Translations under genes and position numbers: made by a program
Assembly: GCF_900129315.1 (NCBI RefSeq)
Contig: NZ_FQUS01000023.1
Span: forward strand, 21,652 to 85,651
Direction of reading: 5' to 3'
Source: Fodinibius roseus
GTDB taxonomy: Bacteria; Bacteroidota; Rhodothermia; Balneolales; Balneolaceae
DNA: 64,000 nt
Notes under the pieces: model-generated
What the model was told of the DNA's origin: nothing
Database searches by the model: none
Seen by the model: only the letters and a program-made list of their open reading frames with translations
Part shown: piece after piece, positions 36,896 through 46,496 of the stretch
How positions within the stretch are numbered: position 1 is the first letter of the stretch
Layout of the letters: each line of letters starts with the position of its first letter

Positions 36896-37014
36896 AAAAT
36901 TGTTTTATTATAACAACCATGGAAACTATTAAATTTCTATGTCGTTGTCATTTCGTACGCTTTATTTTTTCAACTATATTATAAGCACCAAAAATTGGGC
37001 TCTATATCAATCAT

Positions 37015-38133
37015 ATGAATGGATTTTACAATAATATTATCGATAATATTATTGCACTGCGCATTGTCATAGCCAGTGCTGTTTTGATAGTGATTTTTTT
37101 GATCGGTTCTTCCGGTTATCACCTGATTGAAGGCATGAACTTTTTTGAAGGATTCTATATGACTTTCATTACCATCACCACGATTGGATTCTCGGAATTG
37201 ACGAATCTTTCAACCGGGGGACGGGTTTTTACCATGGGTATTTTTGTTATGGGTATCGGCGTGATCTCTTATATTGCCTCTCAAACAACGCAATTAATTT
37301 TCGAAAGTGAACTCTTCAGGTTAAGAGCTATGAAAAAGCAACTCCGGAAAATGGAAGATCATTATATTGTTGCCGGCTATGGCCGGATCGGGCACCGTAT
37401 TGCCGAGGTGCTGCAGGAGGCTGATATCCCGCTGGTTGTAGTAGAAAACCAGGAAAGCAGCATTGAACGCATACGTAGTGATAAGCTCCTGTATGTCGCA
37501 GGCGATGCCCAGGATGAAGAAGTGCTGCAGGAAGCCGGTATCGAGCGTGCAAAGGGACTCATTTGTACCCTCTCCCGGGATCAGGATAATGTATTCGTAA
37601 CCCTTATCGCACGCGAAATAAACCGGAATATCTTTATCCTGGTACGCACAAATCAGCACCAGAATACCAAAAAAATTCTGCGGGCGGGCGCAGATAAAGT
37701 GATTTCTCCCTATGAGATTGGAGCAGACCGCATGGCCAACGTCATCCTTCGTCCCCATGTGGACCAGTTTATTAACCGCATTCAAAGCGGATCTCCGCAA
37801 GAACAGATACAAGATCACGTGTTTGACGAGATCAAAGTCTTTGAAGGATCAGAGCTGGACGGCAAGACCCTTTCCGAGGCTCGGATTCGTCAAAAATATT
37901 TTGTTGTTATTATTGCTATCATTCCCCATGAAAAGGAACACATCCATTTTAACCCCGGCAGCGACGACCGGATATCCGCCGGCGACTCGCTCATCGTACT
38001 TGGAGATATCGAACGTATCGAGCATCTTCGTGAGGAAGGGTGCGATGATTACCGGTCGCTCTCGGAACGGGTTTCCCGGCATGCTTTTACCAAACATTTT
38101 AATTCAAAACAAGAAGATACCAACTCAGTATGA
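37015..38133 (+). CDS. Two-helix potassium channel with RCK (TrkA-N/TrkA-C) domains
   Basis: 372 residues. Two transmembrane helices (about 15-34 and 70-92) flank a pore loop with the filter sequence TTIGFSELTN, where most K+ channels read TVGYGD. Then comes a TrkA-N Rossmann domain (HYIVAGYGRIGHRIAEVL, about 118-235) and a TrkA-C domain (about 275-355). The layout is that of MthK-like ligand-gated channels. GFSE filters occur in some bacterial members, so selectivity for K+ is probable but not certain. The stop overlaps the aroC start (ATGA). Confidence 0.9.
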   Translation: MNGFYNNIIDNIIALRIVIASAVLIVIFLIGSSGYHLIEGMNFFEGFYMTFITITTIGFSELTNLSTGGRVFTMGIFVMGIGVISYIASQTTQLIFESELFRLRAMKKQLRKMEDHYIVAGYGRIGHRIAEVLQEADIPLVVVENQESSIERIRSDKLLYVAGDAQDEEVLQEAGIERAKGLICTLSRDQDNVFVTLIAREINRNIFILVRTNQHQNTKKILRAGADKVISPYEIGADRMANVILRPHVDQFINRIQSGSPQEQIQDHVFDEIKVFEGSELDGKTLSEARIRQKYFVVIIAIIPHEKEHIHFNPGSDDRISAGDSLIVLGDIERIEHLREEGCDDYRSLSERVSRHAFTKHFNSKQEDTNSV

Positions 38134-39314
38134 TACGCTATTTAACAGCCGGTGAATCGCACGGCCCACAACTTACGGGAATTATTGAAGGCATACCGGC
38201 AGGACTCCCGATCACAGAAGATGAAATTGCCCTGCACCTGGCCCGCCGCCAAAAAGGATACGGGCGCGGGGGACGTATGGCCTTTGAGAAAGACCGTGCC
38301 GAGATCCTTTCCGGCGTTCGCTTCGCCAGGACCACCGGCGCTCCCATCGCTCTCCAGATGCCCAACCGCGCATTCGAGAAAGATGACGCCAACTGGCCCA
38401 AGGTGATGAGCAAGGAGGGAAAAGGCGAGGATGTTGATCCTATTACGGTTCCCCGGCCGGGACATGCCGATCTCACCGGGATACAGAAATACCGGTATAA
38501 CGATATACGTCCCGCTATCGAACGATCCAGCGCCCGCGAGACCGCCATGCGGGTAGCCTGCAGCTCTATAGCCCGTAAATTTTTAAAGCACTTCGGCATT
38601 GAGATCGGGGGACACGTGACCCGCATCGGAAGTGTCGGTTACGAGCGGCCCTGGGAGGATATCCGGGAACTGGTGGACCCCATGCTGAGCGGTGGAGCCG
38701 AAACGGTGTTTCGCACAGCCGACGAATCGGAAGTACGCTGTCTGGATGAGGAACTCAGCCAGCAAATGCGCGATGAAATTATCGTCCGCCGCAAAGAAGG
38801 CAGCTCGCTTGGCGGCCACTGGGAAATTCTTGTTACCGGTCTTCCCCCCGGACTCGGCAGCTTTGTGCACTGGGACCGCAAGCTCGATGGACAGCTGGCC
38901 CAGGCGGTTATGGGGACCCAGGCCATGAAGGGCGTGGAAATCGGACAGGGGTTTGAGGCCGGACGACGGCACGGACAAGTGGTTCACGATGAAATCACCT
39001 ACGAAGATGGGGATTTCAAACGACGAACAAACCGTATGGGAGGGATTGAAGGCGGAATCTCCACGGGTATGCCGCTGATTATTCGCGGAGTGATGAAACC
39101 GATTCCGACTATGCTTACTCCCATTTCCACCATTGATATTACTAGCAAAGAGGAGAAAGACACCCGGTACGAACGGTCTGACGTTTGCGCACTGCCACGG
39201 GCTATTGTGGTGATTGAAAGCGTTATTGCGCCGGTATTGGCAAACGCTTTTTTAGAAAAATTCGGAGGCGATTCCATTGAGGAAATCGAAGAACGGTATC
39301 AGGCTCATAAATAA
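38130..39314 (+). CDS. aroC: Chorismate synthase
   Basis: 394 residues. Converts EPSP to chorismate with reduced FMN, the last step of the shikimate pathway. Family motifs are clear: LTAGESHGPQLTGIIEGIPAG, RRQKGYGRGGRM, RPGHADLTGIQKY and SSARETAMRVA. Length is normal for the monofunctional bacterial enzyme. It overlaps the channel gene by four bases, probably only for co-expression. After the stop, small hairpins (GGCAGG/CCTGCC at 39318-39333) lie ahead of a T-rich stretch near 39389-39402. Confidence 0.96.
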   Translation: MIRYLTAGESHGPQLTGIIEGIPAGLPITEDEIALHLARRQKGYGRGGRMAFEKDRAEILSGVRFARTTGAPIALQMPNRAFEKDDANWPKVMSKEGKGEDVDPITVPRPGHADLTGIQKYRYNDIRPAIERSSARETAMRVACSSIARKFLKHFGIEIGGHVTRIGSVGYERPWEDIRELVDPMLSGGAETVFRTADESEVRCLDEELSQQMRDEIIVRRKEGSSLGGHWEILVTGLPPGLGSFVHWDRKLDGQLAQAVMGTQAMKGVEIGQGFEAGRRHGQVVHDEITYEDGDFKRRTNRMGGIEGGISTGMPLIIRGVMKPIPTMLTPISTIDITSKEEKDTRYERSDVCALPRAIVVIESVIAPVLANAFLEKFGGDSIEEIEERYQAHK

Positions 39315-39489
39315 ACCGGCAGGAAATCCTGCCACTCGGTGGAGATCCGAGCAACCACTTCATGACGGCGACCCGGGAGGCGCGGATTTTTGCTTTTTTT
39401 AACCGCACAATGCGTTATTTTAGAGCATAAAATAGATTCTGCAACTGACCGTTATCATCGTTAAAAACGGAGATGGATAAGTCTTGGAT

Positions 39490-39828
39490 ATGAGCAAGGA
39501 TCCCCAGTCAAAAATCAAACAGCTTGCCCGGCAAATTAAAAGCAATCCCGGGGACTCTTTCTCCAAGTTTGCCCTGGCCCTGGAGTTCCGTAAACAGGGG
39601 AAGTTCAAAAATGCACGTATTTTATTTGAAGACATCCTGAAACATGATCCGGACTATGTAGGCGTCTATTACCACTTGGGCAAACTCTATGAAATGCACG
39701 ACCGTCTTCAGGATGCCCGGGACATGTATAAGAAGGGTATTCCCAAGGCAGAACAACAGCAAAAAAAACGAACGAAATCGGAGCTGCAGGAAGCCTTGCA
39801 GAATGTAAAAATTGAAATGGATTCATAG
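39490..39828 (+). CDS. Tetratricopeptide repeat protein
   Basis: 112 residues. Two TPR units are visible: about 20-53 (DSFSKFALALEFRKQGKFKN) and about 54-87 (YVGVYYHLGKLYEMHDRLQD), then a Lys/Gln-rich tail. A small cytoplasmic scaffold or partner-binding protein; the partner is unknown. The ATG at 39490 is preferred to a TTG two codons upstream. The LysM gene starts five bases after its stop. Confidence 0.85.
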   Translation: MSKDPQSKIKQLARQIKSNPGDSFSKFALALEFRKQGKFKNARILFEDILKHDPDYVGVYYHLGKLYEMHDRLQDARDMYKKGIPKAEQQQKKRTKSELQEALQNVKIEMDS

Positions 39829-39833
39829 TACGT

Positions 39834-40964
39834 ATGAAAATATCCTCTTTTTTTCTCTACTGGACTATATTTGTTCTTTTCCTTTGCATGCCGCAGCACC
39901 TGTCGGCACAAAGTACCACCACGCATACGATCCAAAAGGGAGAAACCCTGTTCAGTATTGCCAAACAATATGATGTCGACGTCGATCAGCTCCGGCAATG
40001 GAATGATATAACCGCTGATCAGCTGTCGGTCGGACAAACCCTCGTCGTAGGAAAAGAAGGCGAAGAAACAAGCTCGTCCGAACGTTCAGCAGAAACACAA
40101 ACCCATACTGTAGAAGCCGGAGAAACACTTTTTTCGGTTTCCAAGCAGTACCAGGTTACCATTGCCGAATTGAAGGCGTGGAATAATATTTCTTCCAATA
40201 ATTTAAAAGTGGGACAAACCTTAACAATCCATCCGACAGAATTGGTAGATCAACAAGAGCGATCAATCACAGTGGATAATGAAACACAACAGAATGCTAC
40301 TTATCTGGTAAAAAACAATGATTCGCTTTACAAGATCGCCGAGCAACACGGCATGTCGGTCAGCCAGCTCAAACAGCTCAATAACCTGACATCCAATACC
40401 ATACGGGTCGGCCAGCGACTGACCGTGCGAGCCTCTTCAGCGCCGCCCTCTGTGGCCTCTTCTGCAACGTCATCCCCCCAGGGGCAGTTCACCGCCCACA
40501 CCGTAAGCGGCGGCTCTACTACGGTATCCGAACTGGTTCAGGAATTCCAGATGGATGAGGAAGAATTCAGAGCCTTGAACAGTGATATTGAGTCAGATCA
40601 ACTGAGAAACGGACAGGAAGTAACGGTGCTGACGCCCGCCAGTAAAACATTCAAGAATCCCTATGTAAAAAACAGCAGCTCCCTGAGCAGCCTGGGTTCC
40701 GTATCCGTATCACATTACGATAGCGGGGAAGAAGCAACACCCACCACCAGCGGCGAACTCTACAATCCCGACGCATTGACCGGCGCCCATTCGAATATTG
40801 CTTTAGGGTCCGTCATTTTCGTAAAAAATCCGGGCTATCCCCATGGGGTCTTTGTACGGATTAATGATCGCACTTCCGGTAATGGGCTCAAACTATCCGC
40901 TGCTGCCTGGAACACCCTGCAATTTTCTGGGGCCAGTGATTCAGCAATGATCTTTCAGGAATAA
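39834..40964 (+). CDS. LysM-repeat protein with RlpA-like double-psi beta-barrel domain
   Basis: 376 residues. Signal peptide (about 1-25, cleavage after LSAQ), then three LysM peptidoglycan-binding repeats (HTIQKGETLFSIAKQYDV; HTVEAGETLFSVSKQYQV; YLVKNNDSLYKIAEQHGM), a weaker fourth (about 222-265), and a C-terminal RlpA-like domain (SNIALGSVIFVKNPGYPHGV, then VRINDRTSGNG). This is a periplasmic or surface cell-wall protein. RlpA relatives cleave naked glycan strands, but the catalytic residues cannot be confirmed here. It overlaps the next gene by one base. Confidence 0.88.
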   Translation: MKISSFFLYWTIFVLFLCMPQHLSAQSTTTHTIQKGETLFSIAKQYDVDVDQLRQWNDITADQLSVGQTLVVGKEGEETSSSERSAETQTHTVEAGETLFSVSKQYQVTIAELKAWNNISSNNLKVGQTLTIHPTELVDQQERSITVDNETQQNATYLVKNNDSLYKIAEQHGMSVSQLKQLNNLTSNTIRVGQRLTVRASSAPPSVASSATSSPQGQFTAHTVSGGSTTVSELVQEFQMDEEEFRALNSDIESDQLRNGQEVTVLTPASKTFKNPYVKNSSSLSSLGSVSVSHYDSGEEATPTTSGELYNPDALTGAHSNIALGSVIFVKNPGYPHGVFVRINDRTSGNGLKLSAAAWNTLQFSGASDSAMIFQE

Positions 40965-41692
40965 TGAGTACCATTATCCAGTCAATAAAACGATATTTCT
41001 CTACTACGCACACGCTGCTTTACAGCTATTTAATCAGCTTGCCGCTGTTGCTCTTATATGAGGTATTAATTTTTATCTCGCAACCGGACAGCGAGCATAT
41101 TGTTCGTATTTCTGTAGATATATGGATCAAGACCCTCTTCGCCTATTTCAGCCGGGATGTGCTTTCGATTACGCTTATCCTCGTCGCCCTTAGTGGAATG
41201 TATATTCTTTACCGTGAGCGAAAAAAACTGGCCTCTCTCAAACTCAGCTACTTCATGACCATGCTGGTTGAGGCTTCGGTTTATGCCTTTTTGCTCTCTG
41301 TTCTCATTACAATTACAATCAGTAACCTCCTGCAGATGGCACAGGTATCTCCTATCGAAAGCCTTTCGCTGCTGCAGCAAATGGCTTTGTCGCTGGGCGC
41401 CGGACTGTATGAAGAACTGTTTTTCCGTGTTATCCTGGTATCAGCACTACTATGGACATTCAATCATTTCTTCTCCAAAAGAAAAACCGCCTATATGCTG
41501 GCTATATTGCTGGCGGCGCTCATTTTCAGCCTGGTACACTACATCGGATCAATGGGCGATCCTTTTACGCTTGGCTCTTTTCTCTTTCGTTTCCTGTTCG
41601 GACTGGCACTCAATGCGATATACGTGTGGCGGGGCTTTGGTATGGCTGCATGGACCCATGCTCTTTACGATCTGATGGTTATTGTTTTCTGA
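40964..41692 (+). CDS. CPBP-family intramembrane metalloprotease
   Basis: 242 residues, about seven to eight transmembrane helices. Motif 1 (GLYEELFFRVIL), motif 2 (IFSLVHYIG) and the C-terminal WTHALYD histidine form the expected active site of the CAAX-protease/bacteriocin-processing (Abi) family. Bacterial members may process lipids, peptides or membrane proteins; the substrate is unknown. It is the last gene of the run aroC-TPR-LysM-CPBP. A repeat relic follows the stop. Confidence 0.9.
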   Translation: MSTIIQSIKRYFSTTHTLLYSYLISLPLLLLYEVLIFISQPDSEHIVRISVDIWIKTLFAYFSRDVLSITLILVALSGMYILYRERKKLASLKLSYFMTMLVEASVYAFLLSVLITITISNLLQMAQVSPIESLSLLQQMALSLGAGLYEELFFRVILVSALLWTFNHFFSKRKTAYMLAILLAALIFSLVHYIGSMGDPFTLGSFLFRFLFGLALNAIYVWRGFGMAAWTHALYDLMVIVF

Positions 41693-41718
41693 GAGGACGT
41701 AGCAAAACCGCTCTATCC
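41691..41718 (-). repeat. Relic of the intergenic repeat (one end)
   Basis: GAGGACGTAGCAAAACCGCT matches the reverse complement of the family right end (AGGACTTTGCAAAACCGTTC) and starts in the CPBP stop codon. The other end is not recognisable. The remaining AT-rich bases up to 42088 must carry the sigma-factor promoter, but I can point to no box. Confidence 0.45.
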
Positions 41719-42088
41719 AGTACCCTCTCTCAGTCATTTTATTCATTCCGTAATCCGCACCCTTAGATTATCGAGGCTGATCGTTAGTACTGTTAGCCCG
41801 AATGCATGGCCTAAAAACCGAACGATCCTCTTCCCTATTCTTTAAAAAAAGTAAATAGTTATACTATCTTTAAGAAAGCTTCACAAATATTTGATATGTT
41901 AGTTGAACATTTACTGTGCCTATGAGGCTCATTAATGAAACCGATTAAGATTTTAGAATCAAAATCGATATTATATTGAGTGAAACCAGTAAGCCAGGTA
42001 TTCGTATAACAGGGTTGGCAATCATCAATCGTATGATTAACAGTCCTTAATCGTAAATTGTTTGGCAGTCAAAAACGAATTTAGTGGG

Positions 42089-42664
42089 ATGGCCGAATTA
42101 ACGACGGAAGAAATTCAGAAACAGGAAGATTTTGAGGAAGAGATCATTCCCCATCTGGATGCTATGTACAATTTTGCACTGCGCCTCACCTCTGATCCCA
42201 GCGATGCCGAGGATCTGGTACAGGATACGATTGTCAAGGCATTCCGATTTTTCAGCAGCTATGAGAAAGGGACAAATGCCAAGGCGTGGCTCTTTCGCAT
42301 CTTGAAAAATTCCTATATCAACAACTATCGGAAGAAGTCCAAAAAGCCGAGCCAGGTCGATTATGATGAAGTTTCCACCTTCTACGAAACTATACGAGCC
42401 GAACGCACCGATACGTCTGACCTGGAAGATAAAATGTTTCGCGAGCTTATTGATGATGATATTTCCAATGCGCTGGATGAGCTTCCCGAGGATTTCCGGA
42501 CGGTTGTATTGCTCTGCGACGTGGAAGGGTTTACCTATGAAGAAATTGCCAACATGCTGGATGTCCCGATCGGGACGATTCGTTCGCGCCTGCACCGGGG
42601 ACGAAACCTGCTGAAGGCCCAGCTCATGGAATACGCCAAAAAGCGCGGCTACCAGCCGGATTAG
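42089..42664 (+). CDS. ECF-family RNA polymerase sigma factor
   Basis: 191 residues from the ATG at 42089; a TTG at 42062 would add nine residues. Region 2 (DAEDLVQDTIVKAFRFFSSY, then KAWLFRILKNSYINNYRK) binds the core enzyme and -10 element, and region 4 (LPEDFRTVVLLCDVEGFTYE, then VPIGTIRSRLHRGRNLL) reads the -35 element. It looks like a RpoE-type ECF factor. No anti-sigma gene follows; the next gene is a histidine kinase on the other strand, so its control is unclear. Confidence 0.92.
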   Translation: MAELTTEEIQKQEDFEEEIIPHLDAMYNFALRLTSDPSDAEDLVQDTIVKAFRFFSSYEKGTNAKAWLFRILKNSYINNYRKKSKKPSQVDYDEVSTFYETIRAERTDTSDLEDKMFRELIDDDISNALDELPEDFRTVVLLCDVEGFTYEEIANMLDVPIGTIRSRLHRGRNLLKAQLMEYAKKRGYQPD

Positions 42665-42712
42665 GTCTTATCAGCAGCTGGCTTCCCCTCTCCCGGTATT
42701 TCACACGCTCAG

Positions 42713-42804
42713 AGGGCTTTGAGAAATCAAAAGTTTTGTTCATACCAAAGTTTAAAGCAACTTTAAAATTGCAGTGTATATACACTACATGAGGATGTTG
42801 AAAT
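42713..42804 (+). repeat. Intergenic repeat, copy C (truncated, diverged)
   Basis: Plus orientation. Left end CTTTGAGAAATCAAAAGTTT and an interior TACATGAGGATGTTGAAATA that matches copy E (TATGAGGATGTTGAAAC). The right third is missing where the histidine kinase stop begins. Subfamily 2. Confidence 0.5.
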
Positions 42805-42809
42805 AACGG

Positions 42810-44132
42810 TTAGGACTTGTCGGCAGTCGAAGCGTTGGCATCCTCAGTTACTTCAACGGCGTCGACGGGAAAAATAATGCGCATGGTCGTGCCCCGCCCC
42901 ACTTGCGTCTCATGAATAACCAGCCGTCCATCGTGATAGCCTTCGATAATACGCTTCGTCAGGCTGAGTCCGAGTCCCCATCCCCTTTTCTTGGTGCTAT
43001 AACCCGGCTTAAAAATCTCATTTTGAAACTTCTTTTCAATCCCGACCCCTGAATCCGTAATGTCGATAAAAACCTCGTTTTCCTTGCGATACAGCTTGAC
43101 GGTCACCTGCGCCTTCGCCGCGGTCGACTTGATGGCATCCATCGCGTTTTTGATTAAATTCTCCAGGGCCCACTGAAAAAGATCGGAATTTACTTTCGCC
43201 TGTATTCCCGAATCCAGCTGACACAGAACATCCACATGTTCGCCCAGCTGTGGCAGCCGGTGCTCCATATAATTGACCACTTCCTGCACAATAGGCTCCA
43301 GCCGCTGGTAGGTCAGCTCGGGCTCAGATCCAATTTTATTAAAGCGATCGGCCACACCCCGCAGGCGCGTAATATCATCTTCCAGCTCATTACAGATACG
43401 CTGCGTAAAATCATCTTTTTTTTCCTCCCTCAGCAGCTCGACCCACCCGTACAGGCTGGACAGCGGCGTCCCCAGCTGGTGGGCCGCTTCCTTGGTCATG
43501 CCCACCCACAAATTCGACTGCTCCGAACGGCTGATCGTCCGGTAACTCACCCAGCCGATGCCCAGCAGCAGCGCCAGCAGGCTGAGCTGGATATAGGGAA
43601 AATACCGTAGATATCGTACGGTCGGACTCTCCCCATAGTATACATACTGTCTCTGAGAGTACTCTTCGTCCCCCAACACAATTTCAATCGGTTCGTTCAT
43701 GGAGGCATATTTCTCAATTAAATCCTGGTTCAGCTCTTCTTCCACATGATGGTTAAAAATAATCTCCCCCCGTTCATCCACAATAATCCGGGGAACCAGG
43801 AAACGATTTTCACTCAGCACAATTTCCTGGGTTACAAACGTCTGCGAAGCCCGATCTGCTTCAGCATCTTCAATAAGGGTAATAACACTATCCGGAACGG
43901 ACGTCCGGTTGCGCAGGTAATCCACCGCTTCCAGCAGGCTCTGGCTGATCTCTTCCTGTGTGGGATCGCTTGTATATTCAATCGCCTTGGCCCAAAGCTT
44001 TACGCCCGACTGTTCCTGCTGGAGAATGCGGCTGACCAGATACTGGTTATAGGCAAATGACCCGATACCCAATAAAATAAACAGCCCGATCAGCGCTATA
44101 TTAATTCGGTTTGACGTGAGATGAGGTCTCAT
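42810..44132 (-). CDS. Membrane-bound sensor histidine kinase
   Basis: 440 residues. Transmembrane helices at about 9-28 and 180-198 flank a 150-residue periplasmic sensor region. The HisKA segment KEAAHQLGTPLSSLYGW carries the phospho-acceptor H218. The HATPase domain has N (ALENLIKNAMDA), G1 (DSGVGIE) and G2 (GWGLGLSLTKRI) boxes. No response regulator lies beside it, so it is an orphan kinase in this window and its signal is unknown. It sits between the ECF sigma gene (convergent) and the clpX terminator. Confidence 0.93.
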   Translation of the reverse strand: MRPHLTSNRINIALIGLFILLGIGSFAYNQYLVSRILQQEQSGVKLWAKAIEYTSDPTQEEISQSLLEAVDYLRNRTSVPDSVITLIEDAEADRASQTFVTQEIVLSENRFLVPRIIVDERGEIIFNHHVEEELNQDLIEKYASMNEPIEIVLGDEEYSQRQYVYYGESPTVRYLRYFPYIQLSLLALLLGIGWVSYRTISRSEQSNLWVGMTKEAAHQLGTPLSSLYGWVELLREEKKDDFTQRICNELEDDITRLRGVADRFNKIGSEPELTYQRLEPIVQEVVNYMEHRLPQLGEHVDVLCQLDSGIQAKVNSDLFQWALENLIKNAMDAIKSTAAKAQVTVKLYRKENEVFIDITDSGVGIEKKFQNEIFKPGYSTKKRGWGLGLSLTKRIIEGYHDGRLVIHETQVGRGTTMRIIFPVDAVEVTEDANASTADKS

Positions 44133-44296
44133 AAAACCCGCTCAGAGTAATTATCATACAGTTAAAACTACCTCAAGGCAGAGCCATCGAGGCATTGCTT
44201 CGAATGTGCTCCGAAAACGTTATTTATTATTTTCGACCAAAGGGCCGGGGAATCAGATCACCTGATTATTAAACAACATCATATATGTTACAAAAT

Positions 44297-44329
44297 AAAA
44301 AAGGCATCACCGAATGATGATGCCTTTTT
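44297..44329 (-). terminator. Rho-independent terminator for tig-clpP-clpX
   Basis: GGCATCA (44303-44309) pairs with TGATGCC (44318-44324) around an eight-base loop, flanked by A6 and T5. On the minus strand the stem is followed by TTTTTTATTTTG. It works in both directions in principle but lies in the right place to end the clpX message. Confidence 0.85.
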
Positions 44330-44346
44330 ATACTTTTTTGTTAAGA

Positions 44347-44473
44347 GGCTATGCAAAACCGGGACTTTTGGTTACTGTCGGGACCAAAAGGAAATTGGAA
44401 CGCTGCATATACCCCATATGTAAACGATAACACCGACATTATGGCAATACCGGTGAGGTTACAAAATCCTCTG
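44347..44473 (+). repeat. Intergenic repeat, copy D (MITE-like family)
   Basis: About 127 bases between the clpX stop and its terminator. Left end TATGCAAAACCGGGACTTTT; centre ATTGGAACGCTGCATATACC then CCATATGTAAACG; diverged right end GAGGTTACAAAATCCTCT. Subfamily 1. Read from clpX it is part of the 3' untranslated region. Confidence 0.65.
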
Positions 44474-44483
44474 TAATACCACG

Positions 44484-45749
44484 CTATGCGGAAGCTTTCC
44501 TCTTTTCATAGACAGGAGGCGCATCATTATCGATCGTTTCTTTTGTGATAACACAACGCTCGATATTCTTCATTGACGGAAGGGTAAACATAATATCCAG
44601 CATAGCGGACTCCATAATAGAACGGAGTCCCCGGGCACCGGTTTTACGTTTGAGCGCCTTTTCCACGATACGTTCAAGAGCCTCTTCCTCAAAAATAAGC
44701 TCCACCCCTTCCATCTGGAACAGTTTTTTATACTGCTTGGTGAGCGAATTTTTGGGCTGTTCCAAAATTTTAATCATCGCACTCTTGGAAAGCTGGTGCA
44801 GTCCGGAGATCACCGGAAGACGACCGATCAATTCCGGAATCAACCCATACTTCTGCAGGTCCTGCGGCTCGACATAGGTAAAAATATCGGGATCCTCCCG
44901 GTCAAACGTCACCTGTTCCTCGGAATGGAAACCAAGCGAACTCACCGACAAGCGCCGTGATATTACTTCCTCCAGTCCGCTGAAAGCCCCCCCGCAGATA
45001 AACAGGATATCCGAGGTGTCCACCTGGATAAAACTCTGCTCCGGGTGTTTTCGTCCCCCTTTCGGCGGAATATTAGCCACGGTACCTTCCAAAATCTTAA
45101 GCAGTGCCTGCTGCACACCTTCACCGGATACATCGCGCGTTATTGATGGATTGTCGCTTTTGCGAGCCACTTTATCCACCTCGTCGATGTAGACGATACC
45201 ACGCCGGGCCTGCTCGACATCATAATCCGCCGATTGCAGCAGGCTCGATAAAATGCTTTCCACATCTTCGCCCACATAGCCGGCTTCGGTAAGCACTGTT
45301 GCGTCGGCAATGGTAAATGGCACGTCAATGATGTTGGCCAGTGTACGGGCCAACAAGGTCTTACCGCAGCCGGTGGGTCCCAGCAGCATGATATTGCTCT
45401 TCTCCACTTCGGTGTCGTCAAACTCGTCCTGCAGTTCCGAGGTGATACGCTTATAGTGATTATACACGGCTACCGAGAGCGTTTTTTTAGCCCCTTCCTG
45501 CCCGATGACATACTCATCGAGTTTGGCCTTTATCTCTGCCGGCTTGAGCAGCGGCTGGTAATTCTTTTCCCGCTTTTTAGACATCGATGCCAGATCACTC
45601 TTTACAATGCCGGAAGCATCGGCTACACAGCGGTCGCAGATATATACGTCGTCCGGACCGGCAACCATACTATTCACTTCATGGCTCGACCGGCCGCAAA
45701 AAGAGCAGTGAATAGTATTATCATTATTATGTTGTTCCTTGTCACTCAT
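44484..45749 (-). CDS. clpX: ATP-dependent Clp protease ATP-binding subunit ClpX
   Basis: 421 residues. AAA+ unfoldase that feeds proteins to ClpP. The N-terminal zinc-binding domain has four cysteines ([12 protein letters not shown] and ICDRCVADA). Walker A is [13 protein letters not shown], Walker B is VYIDEVDK, and the pore loop is in the stretch around GYVGEDVES. Sensor residues and the C-terminal domain ([18 protein letters not shown]) are present. It follows clpP by 24 bases. Confidence 0.98.
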   Translation of the reverse strand: MSDKEQHNNDNTIHCSFCGRSSHEVNSMVAGPDDVYICDRCVADASGIVKSDLASMSKKREKNYQPLLKPAEIKAKLDEYVIGQEGAKKTLSVAVYNHYKRITSELQDEFDDTEVEKSNIMLLGPTGCGKTLLARTLANIIDVPFTIADATVLTEAGYVGEDVESILSSLLQSADYDVEQARRGIVYIDEVDKVARKSDNPSITRDVSGEGVQQALLKILEGTVANIPPKGGRKHPEQSFIQVDTSDILFICGGAFSGLEEVISRRLSVSSLGFHSEEQVTFDREDPDIFTYVEPQDLQKYGLIPELIGRLPVISGLHQLSKSAMIKILEQPKNSLTKQYKKLFQMEGVELIFEEEALERIVEKALKRKTGARGLRSIMESAMLDIMFTLPSMKNIERCVITKETIDNDAPPVYEKRKASA

Positions 45750-45773
45750 AATCTTCAGTTGAAGTATTGAAAA

Positions 45774-46439
45774 TTACTTTTTTTCTTTTTTATCATCCCG
45801 CTTCATAATGTTGTCAACAAGACCGTACTCCTTCGCTTCTTCCGCGCTCATCCACTTGTTGCGATCGGAGTCTTCCATGACCTGTTCCGCATCTTTACCG
45901 CTGTGCTTCGCCAAAACATTGCTTATGAGCTTCTTAATCCGGAGGATTTCCTGTGCTTCAATCTCAATATCACTGGCCTGGCCGCGAACGCCTCCGAGCG
46001 GCTGGTGAATCATCACCCGGGCATTGGGGAGCAGGTTGCGTTTGCCTGCTGCTCCGCCGGCCAGGAGCACAGCACCCATCGAGGCAGCCATTCCCACACA
46101 GGTCGTCGCAACATCACAGGTGACATACTGCATGGTGTCATAAATGGCAAAGCCGGCAGACACCACGCCGCCCGGACTGTTAATATACAGGTTGATATCT
46201 TTTTCATGGTCCTCGGCCTGCAGGTACAACAGCTGAGCAACGACGGAGCTTGCTACGGCATCATTAACCGGCGTTCCCAAAAAGATAATACGATCTTTAA
46301 GCAGTCGCGAATAGATATCAAAAGCGCGTTCGCCCCTTTCGGTCTTCTCAACCACCATGGGCACCAGGCTGTTGTTTTGGATCCGGGAAACGTCTGCATC
46401 TTCAATATTAGGTACTTCGTATAAAGGTTGCTTGTTCAT
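45774..46439 (-). CDS. clpP: ATP-dependent Clp protease proteolytic subunit ClpP
   Basis: 221 residues. The serine peptidase ring of ClpXP. Catalytic S120 in [12 protein letters not shown]145 in [10 protein letters not shown] and the aspartate in the [15 protein letters not shown] segment are present. The N-terminus is about 15 residues longer than in E. coli, probably a propeptide. It sits between tig (57 bases away) and clpX, the classic gene order. Confidence 0.98.
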   Translation of the reverse strand: MNKQPLYEVPNIEDADVSRIQNNSLVPMVVEKTERGERAFDIYSRLLKDRIIFLGTPVNDAVASSVVAQLLYLQAEDHEKDINLYINSPGGVVSAGFAIYDTMQYVTCDVATTCVGMAASMGAVLLAGGAAGKRNLLPNARVMIHQPLGGVRGQASDIEIEAQEILRIKKLISNVLAKHSGKDAEQVMEDSDRNKWMSAEEAKEYGLVDNIMKRDDKKEKK

Positions 46440-46496
46440 AATCTTTTTAAAAAATAAGACTTAATTACGTTCATTAAAATAATGGTAGAGGAGTTC

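Larger units (their letters stand above)
44133..44483. other. Intergenic region between clpX and the histidine kinase
   Basis: About 350 bases. It holds the terminator of the clpX transcript and repeat copy D; the remaining 160 bases next to the kinase show nothing I can name. Confidence 0.6.

Noticed and set aside
39318..39402. Terminator after aroC
   Set aside because: Small hairpins exist, but the T-rich stretch is about 55 bases further on, so it is not a standard rho-independent terminator.
42062..42088. TTG start for the ECF sigma factor
   Set aside because: The ATG at 42089 keeps the whole sigma region 2; the nine extra residues are not needed and not family-like. Mentioned only as an alternative.
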